Origin: Tremella fuciformis
Lineage: Eukaryota > Basidiomycota > Tremellomycetes > Tremellales > Tremellaceae
DNA: 64,000 nucleotides
Reading direction: 5' to 3'
NCBI GenBank assembly: GCA_032768795.1
Contig: CP136495.1
Span: 374,501-438,500 of the forward strand
Shown here: positions 43,143 through 54,974 of the stretch, piece by piece
Numbering within the stretch: the stretch's first letter is position 1
Layout of the letters: each line of letters opens with the position of its first letter
Notes under the pieces: model-generated
Database searches by the model: none
What the model was told of the DNA's origin: nothing
The model's input: the letters and a program-made list of their open reading frames with translations, nothing else
Translations under genes and position numbers: made by a program

Positions 43143-44362
43143 ATGCTAGCGAGAAGGTGGGCGGTAGGCAGAGGACTACGAAGAGCCATGTCTAGCTCTG
43201 CAGCCGCGGGACCGTCGAGAGTCCGACTGGTGCTGTTTGACGTCTTTGGTGGGTGTCATGCTCCCCCCATCTCCGGGTTTGAGGTGACGATCATCTGACT
43301 GATGTCAGACACGTTGTGCACACCTCGGAAAGCCGTACATGAACAGCCAGTCCTCAGCATCACTGACGCTCACGTATACTGACTAGAATGTAGGTACTAC
43401 GAAGAAGCTATCCGTGCCGGCCTGTCGCCCACTGACATTTCTCCTCAGTCGGTCAGAGCGGCATTCAAACCTGGTAAGCTGCAGCGCAGAGCACGCGAAT
43501 ACGAGCTGAGCGTAGCGTTCAAACATATGGATTCGACGTATCCGTTGTACGGGAAGCAGTCGAAGCCGCCGATACAGCCAGAAGAATGGTGGACCCAGCT
43601 TATACGACTGAACATGATACACGCCGGGGCGAGCGAGGCTGGTGAGTACTCAAGCTGATAGGGGTCGCTGCTGGTGTGGTTGCTGATGTTAGATGTGGAC
43701 GAAGTGATGGAGCGACTCGGGCTTGCACTGCTGAGCCGCTTCGAGAGTGACGAGGGGTATCGCGACTTTCCCGAGACTCTGACTGTGTGTACGTCGACTT
43801 CTAGCAGCACGCGTACCGATGTGGACTCATGTTCAGTACACTCGTTGAGGGCAATGGGAACCAAGACGAGCATTGTATCCAATGCCGACCCGCGTATACG
43901 TATGCCCTTCCCCATCCAGCTCGACGAGCCCCCGCGCTGAGGTATAGTCAAGACGCTCTCTTCCCTCTCCATCCTGCCCCTCCTCTCCCATGCCCCTACT
44001 CTCAGCTGGGACGTTGAATCGTCCAAACCGTCTCCCGAGATATTTCACGCGGCATGTAAAGCATGCGACGAGCCGCCAGGAGACGGAGTGATCATGGTCG
44101 GCGACGAGCTTTTGGCGTATGTCGCGATTGCTGGACTGGACTGGATAGATGAGAACAGCTGACATGCAGGGATTATGACGGTGCGACCGCTGCCGCACTG
44201 GAAGGGAGGTTAGTTCGCCGCGAAGGCGAATGGTCAGATGGAGCTGCACGCAAGTCCAGCGAGGACTTGACTGGGGTCCAGGTCATCAGAAGTTTGACAG
44301 ATGTCGTGGACGAAGTGTCCACTCGGAATGGCGTTCCTGTGCCTCCTGGACGGCCAGGGTGA
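43143..44362 (+). CDS. HAD-family hydrolase, HDHD3-like
   Basis: ATG at 43143 gives a basic, possibly mitochondrial leader (MLARRWAVGRGLRR), then VRLVLFDVF spliced to DTLCTPRKAV, forming HAD motif I (DxFDT). Cap-domain helices follow (YYEEAIRAGLSPTD, PEEWWTQLIRLNM), then motif II TSIVSNADPR, motif III Lys in SSKPSPEIF, and motif IV VGDELLA-DYDGA across an intron. It would be a soluble phosphatase or dehalogenase-fold enzyme with unknown substrate. The intron between about 43346 and 43394 has no clean GT donor, so one junction is uncertain. About 150 bases separate it from the divergent GCN2. Confidence 0.8.
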
Positions 44363-44478
44363 GGGTTGCCCAAGAGTGCATGCGTGGTGCTACAACAATG
44401 ACAAGATGAAGATGACACTAAACTGATCTACCCTCCAGATTTCATCTTAGAGCCAAAAGACGTATCCTCGTGAAGAGA

Positions 44479-47016
44479 CTAAGCCTTGCGCCTTGCCTGC
44501 TCACCGATCCAGTTGAGCGCGCTGCCAGCTCTCAACCAGTCCAGCTGGTCCTTCGACATTGTGTGCTTGGTTGGGATATCCACGACCTCACCACTCGACT
44601 TGGTCACTCGCAAGCTGACTTCCCCTTGGCCCTTCTCCAACAAAGACTGCAGGCCAACGGTCTCGACTTTGTCATGTGCGGAGATCTTGGCGTAGTCCGC
44701 CTTGTCCGCGAACCATAGGGGCAGGATGCCCTGTTTCTTCAAGTTGGTCTCGTGGATACGGGCGAAAGAGCGGGCGAGGATGAGCTGGCAGCCGTAGAAT
44801 CGGGGCTGCAGTGCGGCGTGTTCACGAGCTGAACCCTCGCCGTCTGACAATCAGCATTGCCGGCCTCAGCTGTGATGAGAGGTCGACTCACAGTTGTCGT
44901 CCACCACAAGCATCCACGGCTCGCCTCGGGCCTGGTATTTCTGCATTGTTCTGGGGATGGTGTCCTCTTCGCCGGTCACATCCACCGCGACATTGATCTG
45001 TCCCCCTTCGTCGTTGACGGCCGTCATGAGCGTGTTCTCGGAGATGTTCGACAGGTGACCCTTGTACTTGAGCCAAGCGCCGGCAGCCGAGATGTGGTCG
45101 GTCGTGCACTTGCCCCGGACGCGCATGAGACACCTCATCTCGGGGAACTCGCGGGGCCCATTGGCGAAGACGGATCCGAAAGGCTCAAGAATTTCCAAAC
45201 GAGTGCTTTCCGGTGAGATGGCGATTTCGGTATCGGGAACGGGAGCGGGATTGGGTGCGGGGGAGTATGAGAGATCGCCAGGTGTGTAGCCGGACGGGGG
45301 CAGTCGGTCACCGGAAGGAGGGGTGAAGCGGAAAGATCCGCCAGATGGGAGGGGGATGGAATCGGTGGTTGGGTTGAAGTTGAGGTCGCCGGAGAAAGCC
45401 ATGGCGGTGACGATCTCAGGCGAAGCGAGGAAGTTCACTGATCTCAGCCAATGCCTTTAGGTTGTGGAGTGGTCTCACTGGTCTTGAGGTTGCCGTCATT
45501 CCGGGCCTTGAAGTTTCGGTTGAAACTCGTCAAGATGGCATTGTCTTCTCCCTTCTTCTCGTCTCGCTTCCACTGTCCGATACAAGGTCCACAGGCATTG
45601 GCCAAGACAGTCGCTCCCACGTCCTCCAGAGTACCTTGTAGGCCATCGCGCTCGATTGTGGCGCGGATGAGCTCCGATCCGGGTGTGACCAAGAAGGGCA
45701 CTTTGCTCTTGAGACCCGCTGCCTTGGCCTGTTCTGCAATAGATGCGACGCGAGACATGTCCTCGTAGGAGGAGTTGGTGCAAGAGCCAATGAGCGCTGA
45801 AGAAAGGGTAGTGGGGTAAGAGTTGGACTGGAGGAAAGAGGGGAAGGATGATAGGGGCGTGGCGAGATCTGGGGTGAAGGGACCGTTGAGGTGAGGTTCG
45901 AGCTCGGACAAGTTCTGTCATCAGTTTCAAGTCTACTTGGTAGCACATGATTCTCACAATCTCGATAACTTCGTCATACTCGGCACCTTCATCCGCCTGC
46001 AAGAAGCCAGACTTGGCAGCCTCGTCTGCCGCCTGGGCGACAAGACCACGGCCAGTCGCATGGAGGTATGACTGCATGTTTTCCGAGTAGGGGAACGTCG
46101 AAGTAGTCGCTCCAACCTCTGCACCCATGTTGGCGATAGTCGCCAGACCAGTGCAAGATTGTGCCGATACTCCAGGCCCGAAATATTCGATAATCCTGCC
46201 TGTACCTCCCCGAACTGTGAGCTTGCCGGCAAGATGGAGGATCAGATCCTTCGGCGTCGCCCAGCCCTCAAGCTTGCCCGTCAACTTGACGCCCGTCACC
46301 ATGGGGGCTTTCAGCTCCCAAGGTGTGTCGGTCAACGCGTCCACGGCATCGGCACCGCCTACACCAATGGCCAGCATACCGAGACCACCAGCGTTCGGGG
46401 TGTGCGAGTCTGTGCCGAGCATGAGCAAGCCAGGGGCGGCGTAGTTCTCGAGGACAATCTGGTGAATGATACCCGATCCCGGCTTCCAGAACTCGATTCC
46501 GTATTTCTTCGCTGCCGACTGCAAAAAGTCGAAGACCTCTTTGTTGTTCTCAATTGACCGAACGAGGTCGGACTCGGCGCCGGTGTGGGCCTGGATCAGG
46601 TGGTCGCAGTGGATAGAGGCAGGGACGGCACACGAGGGCAGGCGACACGTCATGAACTGCAGTAAGGCCATCTGAGCCGAAGCATCCTGCACGTCAGGTG
46701 GGTCACCTCGAAACGCGACGGTTCAGCTTACCTGCATAGCCACACGATCTGGGCGAAGCTTTAGATACCTCTCTCCTCTGATCTTACCACCGCCTCCGAG
46801 GCTCTCTTCTGGATTGCGCAAGTGGGCATAGAGGATCTTCTCGGCCAAGGTGAGCTTCGAGCCCTTCGGCAGTACATTCCGGACCTCCTCCAGAGTTTTG
46901 AGCAAGTGGGGGTAGGGCGGGGTAATGGTGGTGCAGTCTTTGACAGGGAGGCTCGAGGGCGTTGCGAAGCCTCTTGTGAGCCTCCTCCCTGCTCTCGAGG
47001 TGCGGGGGACGAGCAT
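44479..47016 (-). CDS. ACO2: Aconitase-family [4Fe-4S] hydro-lyase, mitochondrial, Aco2-like
   Basis: ATG at 47016 begins an Arg-rich mitochondrial leader ([19 protein letters not shown]). Substrate and cluster motifs are present: [33 protein letters not shown], the cluster cysteines in [12 protein letters not shown] and [10 protein letters not shown], and the swivel domain [17 protein letters not shown] with [14 protein letters not shown]. It isomerises citrate/isocitrate; the yeast Aco2 branch also works in lysine synthesis (homoaconitate step). The [16 protein letters not shown] start ([20 protein letters not shown]) favours the Aco2 type, but Aco1 cannot be excluded by eye. At least four short introns. 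Divergent with DMC1. Confidence 0.87.
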
Positions 47017-47382
47017 GATGCCGGGTCAGCTGCTCTCAACACAAGTCTAGTGAGATGTCCAGGTGTTACTTTTCTCTCTCACCGGATAGGCTCCGAACTT
47101 TTCAGACTCGACTTGGGTTGAACGTCACGTGACAGGTCGGGGTAATGCCGGGTAATCCCGAACTTCCTAATCAGGACATTAGGAAAAGACAGTCGCGTCC
47201 GTGCACCACCGTCACTTCACCTCTTTCCTCGTCGGCGTCATCTCTCTTTTGCATCTCTACATCTCTCCCTTCTGTATTCTATTCCGCTGACATCTGCACC
47301 TACACTACACATCTGATACCCTGCTACTCACTGCTCACCTCACCGCACGCTCGCCTGACGGCAAGGTCACTCACGAAACAAC
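47017..47382. promoter_or_regulatory. Divergent promoter between ACO2 and DMC1
   Basis: A 366-base gap between two outward-facing starts, rich in CT tracts (47200-47280) typical of fungal promoters. No other gene seen. Confidence 0.45.
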
Positions 47383-49178
47383 ATGTCCGAGACTGGAGAC
47401 GACGTAAGTGCTGCCTGCTTTTGCCACCCACCCTGCCCACTGAGATACGACTGGACTACCGTGCTGCTCGCACAAGGGTACCTGTGACTAACGTGCTAGA
47501 CCCCTCTGGCATCCGAGTACGAAGTATGGACCCCATCCCCGATGCAAGACTGACTGCTGACCCCTTCCTTAGCCAGTGGATGAGCTACAATCTCACGTAC
47601 GAGACAGGCTCACGCCTGACACGCTGATCGCCTAACTCGCAGGGCATCAACGTCCAGGACATTCTCAAGCTCAAGTCTGCCGGTATTGTCACTGTCCTAG
47701 GCATCCAGCAGACTGCCCGCAAGAACCTCCTCAAAATCAAGGTCAGTGCGCCAGGCGGGCACTGGGATTGACTGACAATTTCAGGGTCTGTCTGAAGTGC
47801 GTCCAGCGTGAAGATGTCGCAACGATACACATGCTGATCCCAGGCAAAAGTCGAGAAGATCAAGGTGGGTCTTTAGGCCACTGGCGGGCCTGCGTTTGGC
47901 TGACCTTAAGGAAATAGCGCAAAAGCTACTCGTGAGGCGAACGCTATTTCCATTTCCACCCTCATGCCCAGCCCCCTACGTTCGCAACAGGCACAGAGAT
48001 TGCAGAGCGCCGACAAAACGTCATATACATCACAACTGGGAGCAAGAATGTCGACAATGTCCTGGGTGGAGGCATAGCGACGCAAAGCATCACCGAGGTG
48101 TTTGGAGAGTACAGGACCGGCAAGGTGAGCTTCCTCTTGAATGAACTTGGTGCTGAAAAATCAGACGCAGCTGTGTCATACCCTTTGCGTGACAGCACAG
48201 CTGCCGGAAGACGCCAATGGCGCTTGTGGGAAAGTGGCTTACATCGATACCGAGTACGTGTGTCGATGACTACGGGCAAGACTGCTGAATTTGCAGGGGA
48301 ACTTTCCGACCCGACCGAGTACGCGCTGTGGCAGATCGATATGGCGTTGACAGCGCCATGGTGTTGGACAACGTCCTCTGTGCTCGAGCTTGGAGCTCGG
48401 AGCAACAGTGTGATATGCTCGTCGAGTTGGCCATGAGGTGAGTCAGAAGAAGGCACCCTCATCTGCTGACTGGCCAGGTTCATCGAAGACAGGACGTACA
48501 AACTGCTCATTGTAGACAGTGTAATGAATCTTTTCCGTAAGCTACGTCGTTGCGTCGGCACAACATGAAGCTTAGCTGCAGGCCAAGACTACTCTGGTCG
48601 TGGCGAATTGTCCGAGCGACAGCAAAAGCTCAACCAGTTCCTGGGACGATTGCAGAAGCTGGCCGAGGAGTTCAACCTCGCGGTGATCCTGACAAATCAA
48701 GTCCAGTCTGATCCTGGGGTGAGTCTTGTGACATGATATACATCGAGCTCATGGCGCAGGCAAACGCAATGTATGGCGAATCTGAATGTTCCGCGCAAGC
48801 CGGTATTGACATGCAGGTTTGCTGCAGCCGCGACGATGAAGCCTGTTGGAGGTGAGTTCTCTTCGATTCGAGGACCTGTTCAGCGCTGAGCACCACAGGA
48901 CACATTCTCGCCCATGCGTGAGTGCGACCGCCAGTCTCAGCCAGACTGCTGATGCTGACAGCTCGGCGACACGCGTCAACTTGCGCAAAGGTCGTGCAGA
49001 GGAGCGGATTGCCAAGGTCCTGGACTCGCCTGAGATGCCCGAAGCAGAGGCGACGTACACCTTGAAGGCGGGGTGGGTCTCTTGGATGAATGTCATCGAG
49101 ATATACTGATTAGCAGAGGCTGGGACGGTGAGACGCGCATTCGTCGAGTCAATCCGGCTTACCGAGGCAGATGCGTGA
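47383..49178 (+). CDS. DMC1: Meiotic recombinase Dmc1
   Basis: It forms filaments on single-stranded DNA for strand exchange between homologues in meiosis. About 18 exons fit in frame over 1.8 kb. Assembled order: [21 protein letters not shown]; helix-hairpin-helix [33 protein letters not shown]; Walker [28 protein letters not shown]; Walker [61 protein letters not shown]; and [11 protein letters not shown], ending [17 protein letters not shown] and the two-residue RQ before DYSGRG favour Dmc1 over Rad51. Several exons are very short (12 bases for GLSE). Presence implies meiotic capacity. Confidence 0.88.
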
Positions 49179-49444
49179 ACCTCCGGAGTCAAAGATGCTG
49201 GTCGAGTGGGCCCTCACGCCTTCCCCCTTCTCCACCTTCTGATTCTCGTACAGTGCATCATCCAAGAGCATGTCAAATCTGGGTCGTTCCATGTTGTACA
49301 TACATACCATGTCGTTCAAACCATCACCATACAGTAGAATGGTATACCGTGGGAAACTGAGTGTCGCAAGGTGAAACAAGAAGTTGATCGAAGTTGTTTT
49401 CTGCTGTTATCTTTCAACTTTGATCAAATGCCCATGACAACGAG

Positions 49445-51712
49445 ATGAAGAGCACAGAACCACCAGATGAGATTGTCATCAGCGACCTCTCCATTCACCT
49501 TCCCAACGGCCTGGGACCATCCGCCTTCAACATCGTCCCGCCTCCGCCATGCCCCATTCTCCTTACAGCCCACATCTCACTCGACCCTCAAGTGATCCCT
49601 TCCTCAGCTCGCTCGGACTCAATGGAGGGTCTGCAGTTGAACTACTCGACACTGTCCAAGAGGATCTATGCCATTATTTCCGATCGCCTCCGAGTATGGA
49701 CAGACCCTGTGGAACTGCTCGAGGTCGCCGCTGCCGTTCCTCTTGCTCTTCGGGACGCGGTGACGAGCGTCAAGATGAGCGTCGAGCTGCCCAGGGCGCT
49801 CCTGCACGCATCGTCTGCGGTCTATGAAGCCACCTTCACGAGTGGCGCAGCCGCCGAGCTGGTAATCATACGAGGCGAGACGTCATGTCAAATACGGAAT
49901 CTCATGTTTCCGTGTACCATAGGGCTGCATTCGCACGAGCGCGAAGAGGATCAACGGGTCGAGCTGGACCTGCGAGTCGACTCATTCCCACCCAATAGCT
50001 GGAGTCATAAAAAGCTGGCTGACGAGGTATACGACGTGAGTCTGCAAGCCATGTCAGATATGGCCGAAGAGACCGAGGCTGATCTGCAGTATATCGCCGA
50101 CAATGCATTCGAGACCCTCGAGCGCCTGGCTCACGACACCACCCGCCACATTTTGAGCCTTCCCATGTTGGACCCTGAGGAGGATGCCAAAGAGCCGACA
50201 CTACATTTCATAGCCAGGAAACCGAGCGCTCTACCTTATGCCACACCCAGCATCTGTGTCACGAAGACTCTAGCATCTTACACCGATGGCCGGAGTCCAT
50301 CGTTCGCATCGCACAATGAAAGGATTTTCATCGCTCTCGGGTCGAATATGGGCGACAGGGTCGACAACATTTGTCGAGCGATGCGACTGCTCGAGCAGAG
50401 CGGCGTCAAGATCATCCAGACCAGCTGGCTTTACGAGAGTAAACCGATGTACGTGACGGATCAGGATCTCTTCCTCAATTGTGCTATTGAGGTATCCTCG
50501 TCTCTCACACCACTCGCCCTTCTTCGCCTGCTCAAGCGGACAGAGAGAGCCGTGGGGCGAACGCCTACGTTCCCGAATGGCCCCAGAGTGATCGATCTCG
50601 ACTTGGTGTTCCATGGCGATTCGACCGCAAGTCACGGCGAGCCCGGTGATAAGCCTGATGAGGATGGAGTTGGATGGCTCAGAGTGCCTCATCCTCGGGT
50701 GCACGAGCGAGAATTTGTCTTGCGACCTCTGGCCGACATCGCTTCCGACTTCCGCCACCCGACATTTCGACGCACTATCCAGCAATTACTCGACAATCTG
50801 CTCGAGGAATCCAAATCTACAATACAGGCCGTGATACCCATCGTAGGTGCGAGACTCCTATACCCCTGTGATCGTGCTGGGCCACTGGTCATGGCCATAT
50901 TCAATGCCACACCAGACTCTTTTTCCGATGGCGACGCCTCGCGTCTCAATATTGCATCAGCCATCGAGACCATACTTAAGATGGTGGATACACCTCATCC
51001 TCCTGCAATCCTCGACATAGGCGGCATGTCCACGAGACCAGACTCCGAGCCCTGCAGTGAAGAGGAAGAGCTCCAACGCGTCGTCCCGCTCATCAAAGCC
51101 ATAAGGGCACATGAACACTCTCTCCTGGCCTCGATCCCGATCTCCATCGACACTTACCGTCCTGCCGTAGCTCGCGCTAGCGTAGAGGCCGGTGCCAATA
51201 TCATCAACGATGTCCGTGCGGGCTCAGAGCCAGGCATGCTGGCGCTCATGGCCGAGCTTGGCGTTCCGGTGATCCTCATGCACTCGCGCGGCGACTCTAA
51301 AACCATGTCTACCCTTACCGACTACCCTAAGGGTGTGCTGAATGGCGTACGTACCGAGCTCGCCGCTCGTCAACGAGAAGCATTGGCTGCAGGTGTGAAG
51401 CGCTGGAATATCATCATCGATCCAGGGCTCGGTTTCGCAAAATCCCACGAGGACAATATCAAGTTGCTCTCGAATTTATCAGAACTACGCACTGGCGACC
51501 TGCATGGCTCTTTCCTGCTGGTAGGCGCCAGCCGCAAAGGCTTCGTCGGAAAGACCATCGGGCGCGAGACGCCCAGCGAGCGCGACTGGGGAGACGCCGT
51601 CTGGGTAGCCCATTGCGTGAGGCAGTGGGTCGATATTGTTCGAGTGCACGACCCTCGCGGCGCCACCGAGGCGATCAAGATGGAGGTGGCTATCTGTGAT
51701 GCCGAACTATAG
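49445..51712 (+). CDS. FOL1: Trifunctional folate synthesis protein Fol1 (DHNA-HPPK-DHPS), 755 aa
   Basis: A single uninterrupted frame. The N-terminal 270 residues hold two dihydroneopterin-aldolase-like repeats (the second around ATFTSGAAAEL and QIRNLMFPCTIGLHSHER). HPPK follows (FIALGSNMGDRVDN, LNCAIEVSSSL, GPRVIDLDLVFHGD). DHPS completes it (VMAIFNATPDSFSDGDASR, LDIGGMSTRPDSE, SIDTYRPAVARASVEAGANI, IIDPGLGFAK, LLVGASRKGFVG, RVHDPRGATEA). Together they convert dihydroneopterin to dihydropteroate, the sulfonamide target step. The absence of introns contrasts with its intron-rich neighbours. Confidence 0.95.
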   Translation: MKSTEPPDEIVISDLSIHLPNGLGPSAFNIVPPPPCPILLTAHISLDPQVIPSSARSDSMEGLQLNYSTLSKRIYAIISDRLRVWTDPVELLEVAAAVPLALRDAVTSVKMSVELPRALLHASSAVYEATFTSGAAAELVIIRGETSCQIRNLMFPCTIGLHSHEREEDQRVELDLRVDSFPPNSWSHKKLADEVYDVSLQAMSDMAEETEADLQYIADNAFETLERLAHDTTRHILSLPMLDPEEDAKEPTLHFIARKPSALPYATPSICVTKTLASYTDGRSPSFASHNERIFIALGSNMGDRVDNICRAMRLLEQSGVKIIQTSWLYESKPMYVTDQDLFLNCAIEVSSSLTPLALLRLLKRTERAVGRTPTFPNGPRVIDLDLVFHGDSTASHGEPGDKPDEDGVGWLRVPHPRVHEREFVLRPLADIASDFRHPTFRRTIQQLLDNLLEESKSTIQAVIPIVGARLLYPCDRAGPLVMAIFNATPDSFSDGDASRLNIASAIETILKMVDTPHPPAILDIGGMSTRPDSEPCSEEEELQRVVPLIKAIRAHEHSLLASIPISIDTYRPAVARASVEAGANIINDVRAGSEPGMLALMAELGVPVILMHSRGDSKTMSTLTDYPKGVLNGVRTELAARQREALAAGVKRWNIIIDPGLGFAKSHEDNIKLLSNLSELRTGDLHGSFLLVGASRKGFVGKTIGRETPSERDWGDAVWVAHCVRQWVDIVRVHDPRGATEAIKMEVAICDAEL

Positions 51713-52361
51713 CGGCCCATACGTCTCTTTTCGGCCAACCGGCTGGAGCCGCCTACACTCATGACGAGCCGCACTGTGCAAAGCTTCGACCGGTTTGACA
51801 CCCTCTATGAGGCGTCGTCGCATTTTCAACGCTCGACCTTCCAGGCAACAACCTCTTTGTGTTCATACCGAAGGCAACTCTCGTCCTTGTCAAGCTGGTG
51901 TTCTGGCCAGAAGTAGCGAGGTTCCTCGCGCTTGTACATGCCTCCGTGTAAGCCTCTGTCCTCTGCCACTCATAATGCATATGCCCTCTGCGCGTCGACT
52001 TCACACCATGCTCTGAATCCCCTCAAGACCCAAGACCCAAGTGAAGTTTGAGCATCTGCAAACAATTCTCGCCCGACATCAAAAGATCCCAATTTTTCGA
52101 AAGTGGACAGAGCGTTAGCGCGTGTCATCAGTACAGCCTCTGCTTTCCAGCACCAGAAACTCCCTTGTCAAGGGCGAAGGCCGCCCCCGTCTTTTTGCTT
52201 CTCGCAAGACTCATACAAAGGATGACCAGCGTATAACGCTACGATGCCTTGGAGCCTCCTTACTGTCCTACTGTCCTCAGGATCGCCATTCCTTGCTGTG
52301 ACGTTCAACTTGAGCTCACCTCTTCACCCACTTCCTCTCTGCGGAAACTGATCAGCATCAG
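51713..52361. other. Intergenic, end of the second conserved island
   Basis: No gene or repeat seen; contains the promoter of C1. Confidence 0.4.
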
Positions 52362-53376
52362 ATGACAGAACAAAGTATGGCACCGCGAAGACGTCATATA
52401 GATCCCACGATCACTGTGATCTACGCAGCGCCTCCCGACGATGCCCGTCCCACTTCAAACCGCTCCTCATCCTCTGATAGCGCCGAGAGTGGTGCGTGGG
52501 GTCATCCTGGTGCCTCCAGCGTCAGGAACTGCATGGCAGATCCGAGGAAATTAGGCCCGCCTTCTCAAAATGGGGCTACCATGGCGGTCACAGCCAAGCT
52601 TCGGCCGGATCGGGGCGGGCTGAAGTTGAGGCTCAAGACGCTCTTCTGCAAGACCGCAGGCTCGTCCAGCCAGGAGACCGCAAGCTCGTCCAGCCAGGAG
52701 ACCGCAGGCTCGTCCAGCCAGGAGACCGCAGGCTTCGCATCCTTGCTGGACGAACCTGCCGCGGACACCTTTGCGGCGGTGGCTTCTGCCCGGAGACGGT
52801 TTTTCCAATGGAGTTGCAAAGGTAGTAACTGTGCGAGGCTTTTGTCCGAGTCACTGACACCTTGGTCCGAAGAGAGGAATCTTATCTGCGACCGCGCGAT
52901 TAGGGGCGACCTTCAGTCTCTGGCGATCTTGACGGATCGCGCTGGCAGATACGCGGTCGAGACCCTTCAGACTGAATACCTGAGCCTGCTTGGAATGAGT
53001 CGGACCCACGCCCTCGCCGCGGCGGACGGGAGCCTGGTCAGATTCGCATACGTGTCTCCGGCAGAGTACAAGAGGATGAAGGCCATGGTCGTCCGGGATC
53101 CGTCCAAGACTTGGAACTTCTCAGGTGAGTCTGTGGCGGGTTTGACCTGTCCTGTCACGCTGATAGGGAATAGCTCAGCCGAGCACGACCTTGGAGGAGT
53201 CATACGTGGACCTTTCCTCCGATGATTCCGGTCCCCACGATGAGGACGACCGCGCTACGGGGTCCAGCGCCCGCGGCGGTCGACAAACTGCCACGAGGGA
53301 GGGGGATCCTAGGCGCACACCTCGCCGGGGGTCCAGTCTCAGTGGCGAGACACTGCTAAATACCGGAAGACGTTGA
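52362..53376 (+). CDS. Group C paralogue C1, function unknown
   Basis: The ATG at 52362 leads a long Ser-rich, disordered N-terminus with three 8-residue repeats (TAGSSSQE type). A folded part from about residue 145 ends in the group motif RFAYVSPAEYKRMKAM. The phase-1 intron starts at 53125 (TCA G|GTGAGT). With the acceptor at 53173 the second exon has an acidic (VDLSSDDSGPHDEDD) then basic (RRTPRRGSS) tail ending at 53376. With the acceptor at 53166 it would stop at 53225. I prefer the longer form because C3 has a similar acidic-basic tail. The FCP motif of other members is not clear here. Confidence 0.6.
52653..52724 (+). repeat. Three tandem 24-base coding repeats in C1
   Basis: Three units of 24 bases, each coding TA(G/S)SSSQE, nearly identical at DNA level; a partial fourth begins at 52725. 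Length variation here would stay in frame. Confidence 0.85.
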
Positions 53377-54199
53377 GGTGCCGGGCGGCCAGGCAGAGTT
53401 TAGCTGCTGAGGGTGAACATAGTTTGACAGGATTTCTGATGGCTCGCTGGGCTCGATCCCGCCGCTGTCAATGCTGCCCCATGCTATCACTGTGGTCTAT
53501 CTCCAGCGGGATCGGGCGGCTGCTACATGTTAGATCTTACGTACATCCAGCGCGTTCCGTTTCTATTAGAGCATGACAGACTTTTTGAACAGAGCACAAG
53601 TGAAAAGTAGAGTCTAATCCAAATATAGGTCGCTGAAGGTAGGCTCCTGCTAAAATCTGTTGTCAGGTGTGGCGACGCACGGAACGCTCACAGAGGCGCA
53701 CGAGGGGGTCGAGGGGGCCGTGGCAACATGGCATGTGAAAGCATAACCGGTCCCTCACCTGTATACTTTCATAAGGTCATCACATGGAGCGGGGCCGTTG
53801 CGCCCTTGCGTGTGCGTGTCCTGATGGTCGCACCTAGGCTGACTCAGTAAGCCTCTGAATGCCCACTAGAGCCGCCGGCGAAGGCGAAGTCCCGCTGGGG
53901 TGTCAAAAATCAATCCTGCCATCACGAACTAAGTCTGGCCACGAGAAGCCCATCTCTGACGTCGGAGAGCTCATGAAAGGATGAAGACAGCAGAAGAAGA
54001 GAAACAAGCCTGTCTTCACAGGCTAAGTCTGGCCACGAGAAGCCCATCTCTGACGTCGGGGCGCTATTGAAAGGATGAAGAGCAGAAGACGCCTCTCGCG
54101 CGCGATGGGCAGGGCTGCTCCACAAGATTCTCGCATACTCGCTTGGCACAAACGCCTCATCTTTCTGTCGTTGAGATACGGCACTAGTTAAACCTATCG
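53377..54199. other. Intergenic between C1 and C2 with a direct repeat
   Basis: Contains the 94-base-spaced direct repeat at 53929-54081; no gene supported. Confidence 0.45.
53929..54081 (+). repeat. Tandem direct repeat, about 58 bases, period 94
   Basis: A block beginning ctaagtctggccacgagaag at 53929 recurs at 54023. Both run through catctctgacgtcgg and on to gaaaggatgaag with a few differences near the end. Confidence 0.85.
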
Positions 54200-54974
54200 T
54201 TGATTAGACAGAGCATTCAAGTCCCTTCCACACACAGAATCCTGAAGGCCCAACCTAGCGGTGTCACCGACAGCGGCGTGACTGCAGAGAGTGCCGCCTC
54301 AAGGCCTGGTAAGACTCTTACAGACGGCACGGGGTCAGGACCAGACAAGCAGATATGCTGGGCACCTCGCGATTCACCTCTTGCGACCTTGGTTAGCTCG
54401 AAGTTACAAGAGGCCTCGTGCATTTATTGGGCGGACAAAAGCTGTTTCGCTCCATACGTGGCGGGTGATGGGCCAAGCGTATACGCCTTTACTCTTGATT
54501 CAATTGACGACAAGGGGATGCATTTCAACGGGGTATTCTGTCCTTGCGGCGAGAATCTCGACAAGGATCCCGCTTGCGGGTCTCTGCCGGCGCTGGCCGG
54601 CATACTCACTGAGTTTGAAGACCGTAGTTCAGCCCTTTGTAGAAACTACGCTGCACAGCCAAGTGCAAGTTGGACGCCAGAACGAGCAGTACGCGAGGAT
54701 CCTGCTCGACAGGCTCATCCCCATCTGCCTTCCTTCACGGCGAGAGATCGCCTGGGCTTTGGGGTGAGGGGTTTTCTCACGCAAACGCTCGAAGAGCGTG
54801 TACCTAGTCACTTGCGAGAACCGGGCAATGTTTCGAGACGGACTCGCTTTGTGTACATGGTTCCAAGTGAGTTCCCCGATATATTAGATAAAGACGAGTT
54901 CGCCTTTGAACGTGAGTGAATCTGCTGGGGAGTGTGATTGAGCTTGACTTGCAGCCTATTACGATCGACCGTGA
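54200..54974 (+). CDS. Group C paralogue C2, function unknown; start unresolved
   Basis: The frame is open from 54188 but has no upstream ATG; 54200 is a TTG. A short first exon may end before TTGATTAGACAG (54200-54211), which looks like an acceptor. The conserved order is: PLATLVSSKLQEAS helix; SVYAFTLDSIDDKG; GVFCPCGENLDKDPACGSLP; ALAGILTEFEDR; GFLTQTLEERVPSHL; RFVYMVPSEFPDILDKDEF. The phase-1 intron (GAA C|GTGAGT, 54912-54954) leads to a very short last exon reading PYYDRP-stop. The last exon matches AYYNDP in the gene at 57557-58229. Function unknown. Confidence 0.6.

Noticed and set aside
47383..49178. Call as RAD51
   Set aside because: [19 protein letters not shown] and the short N-terminus fit Dmc1; Rad51 normally has a TALYRTDYSGRGE-type Walker B region.
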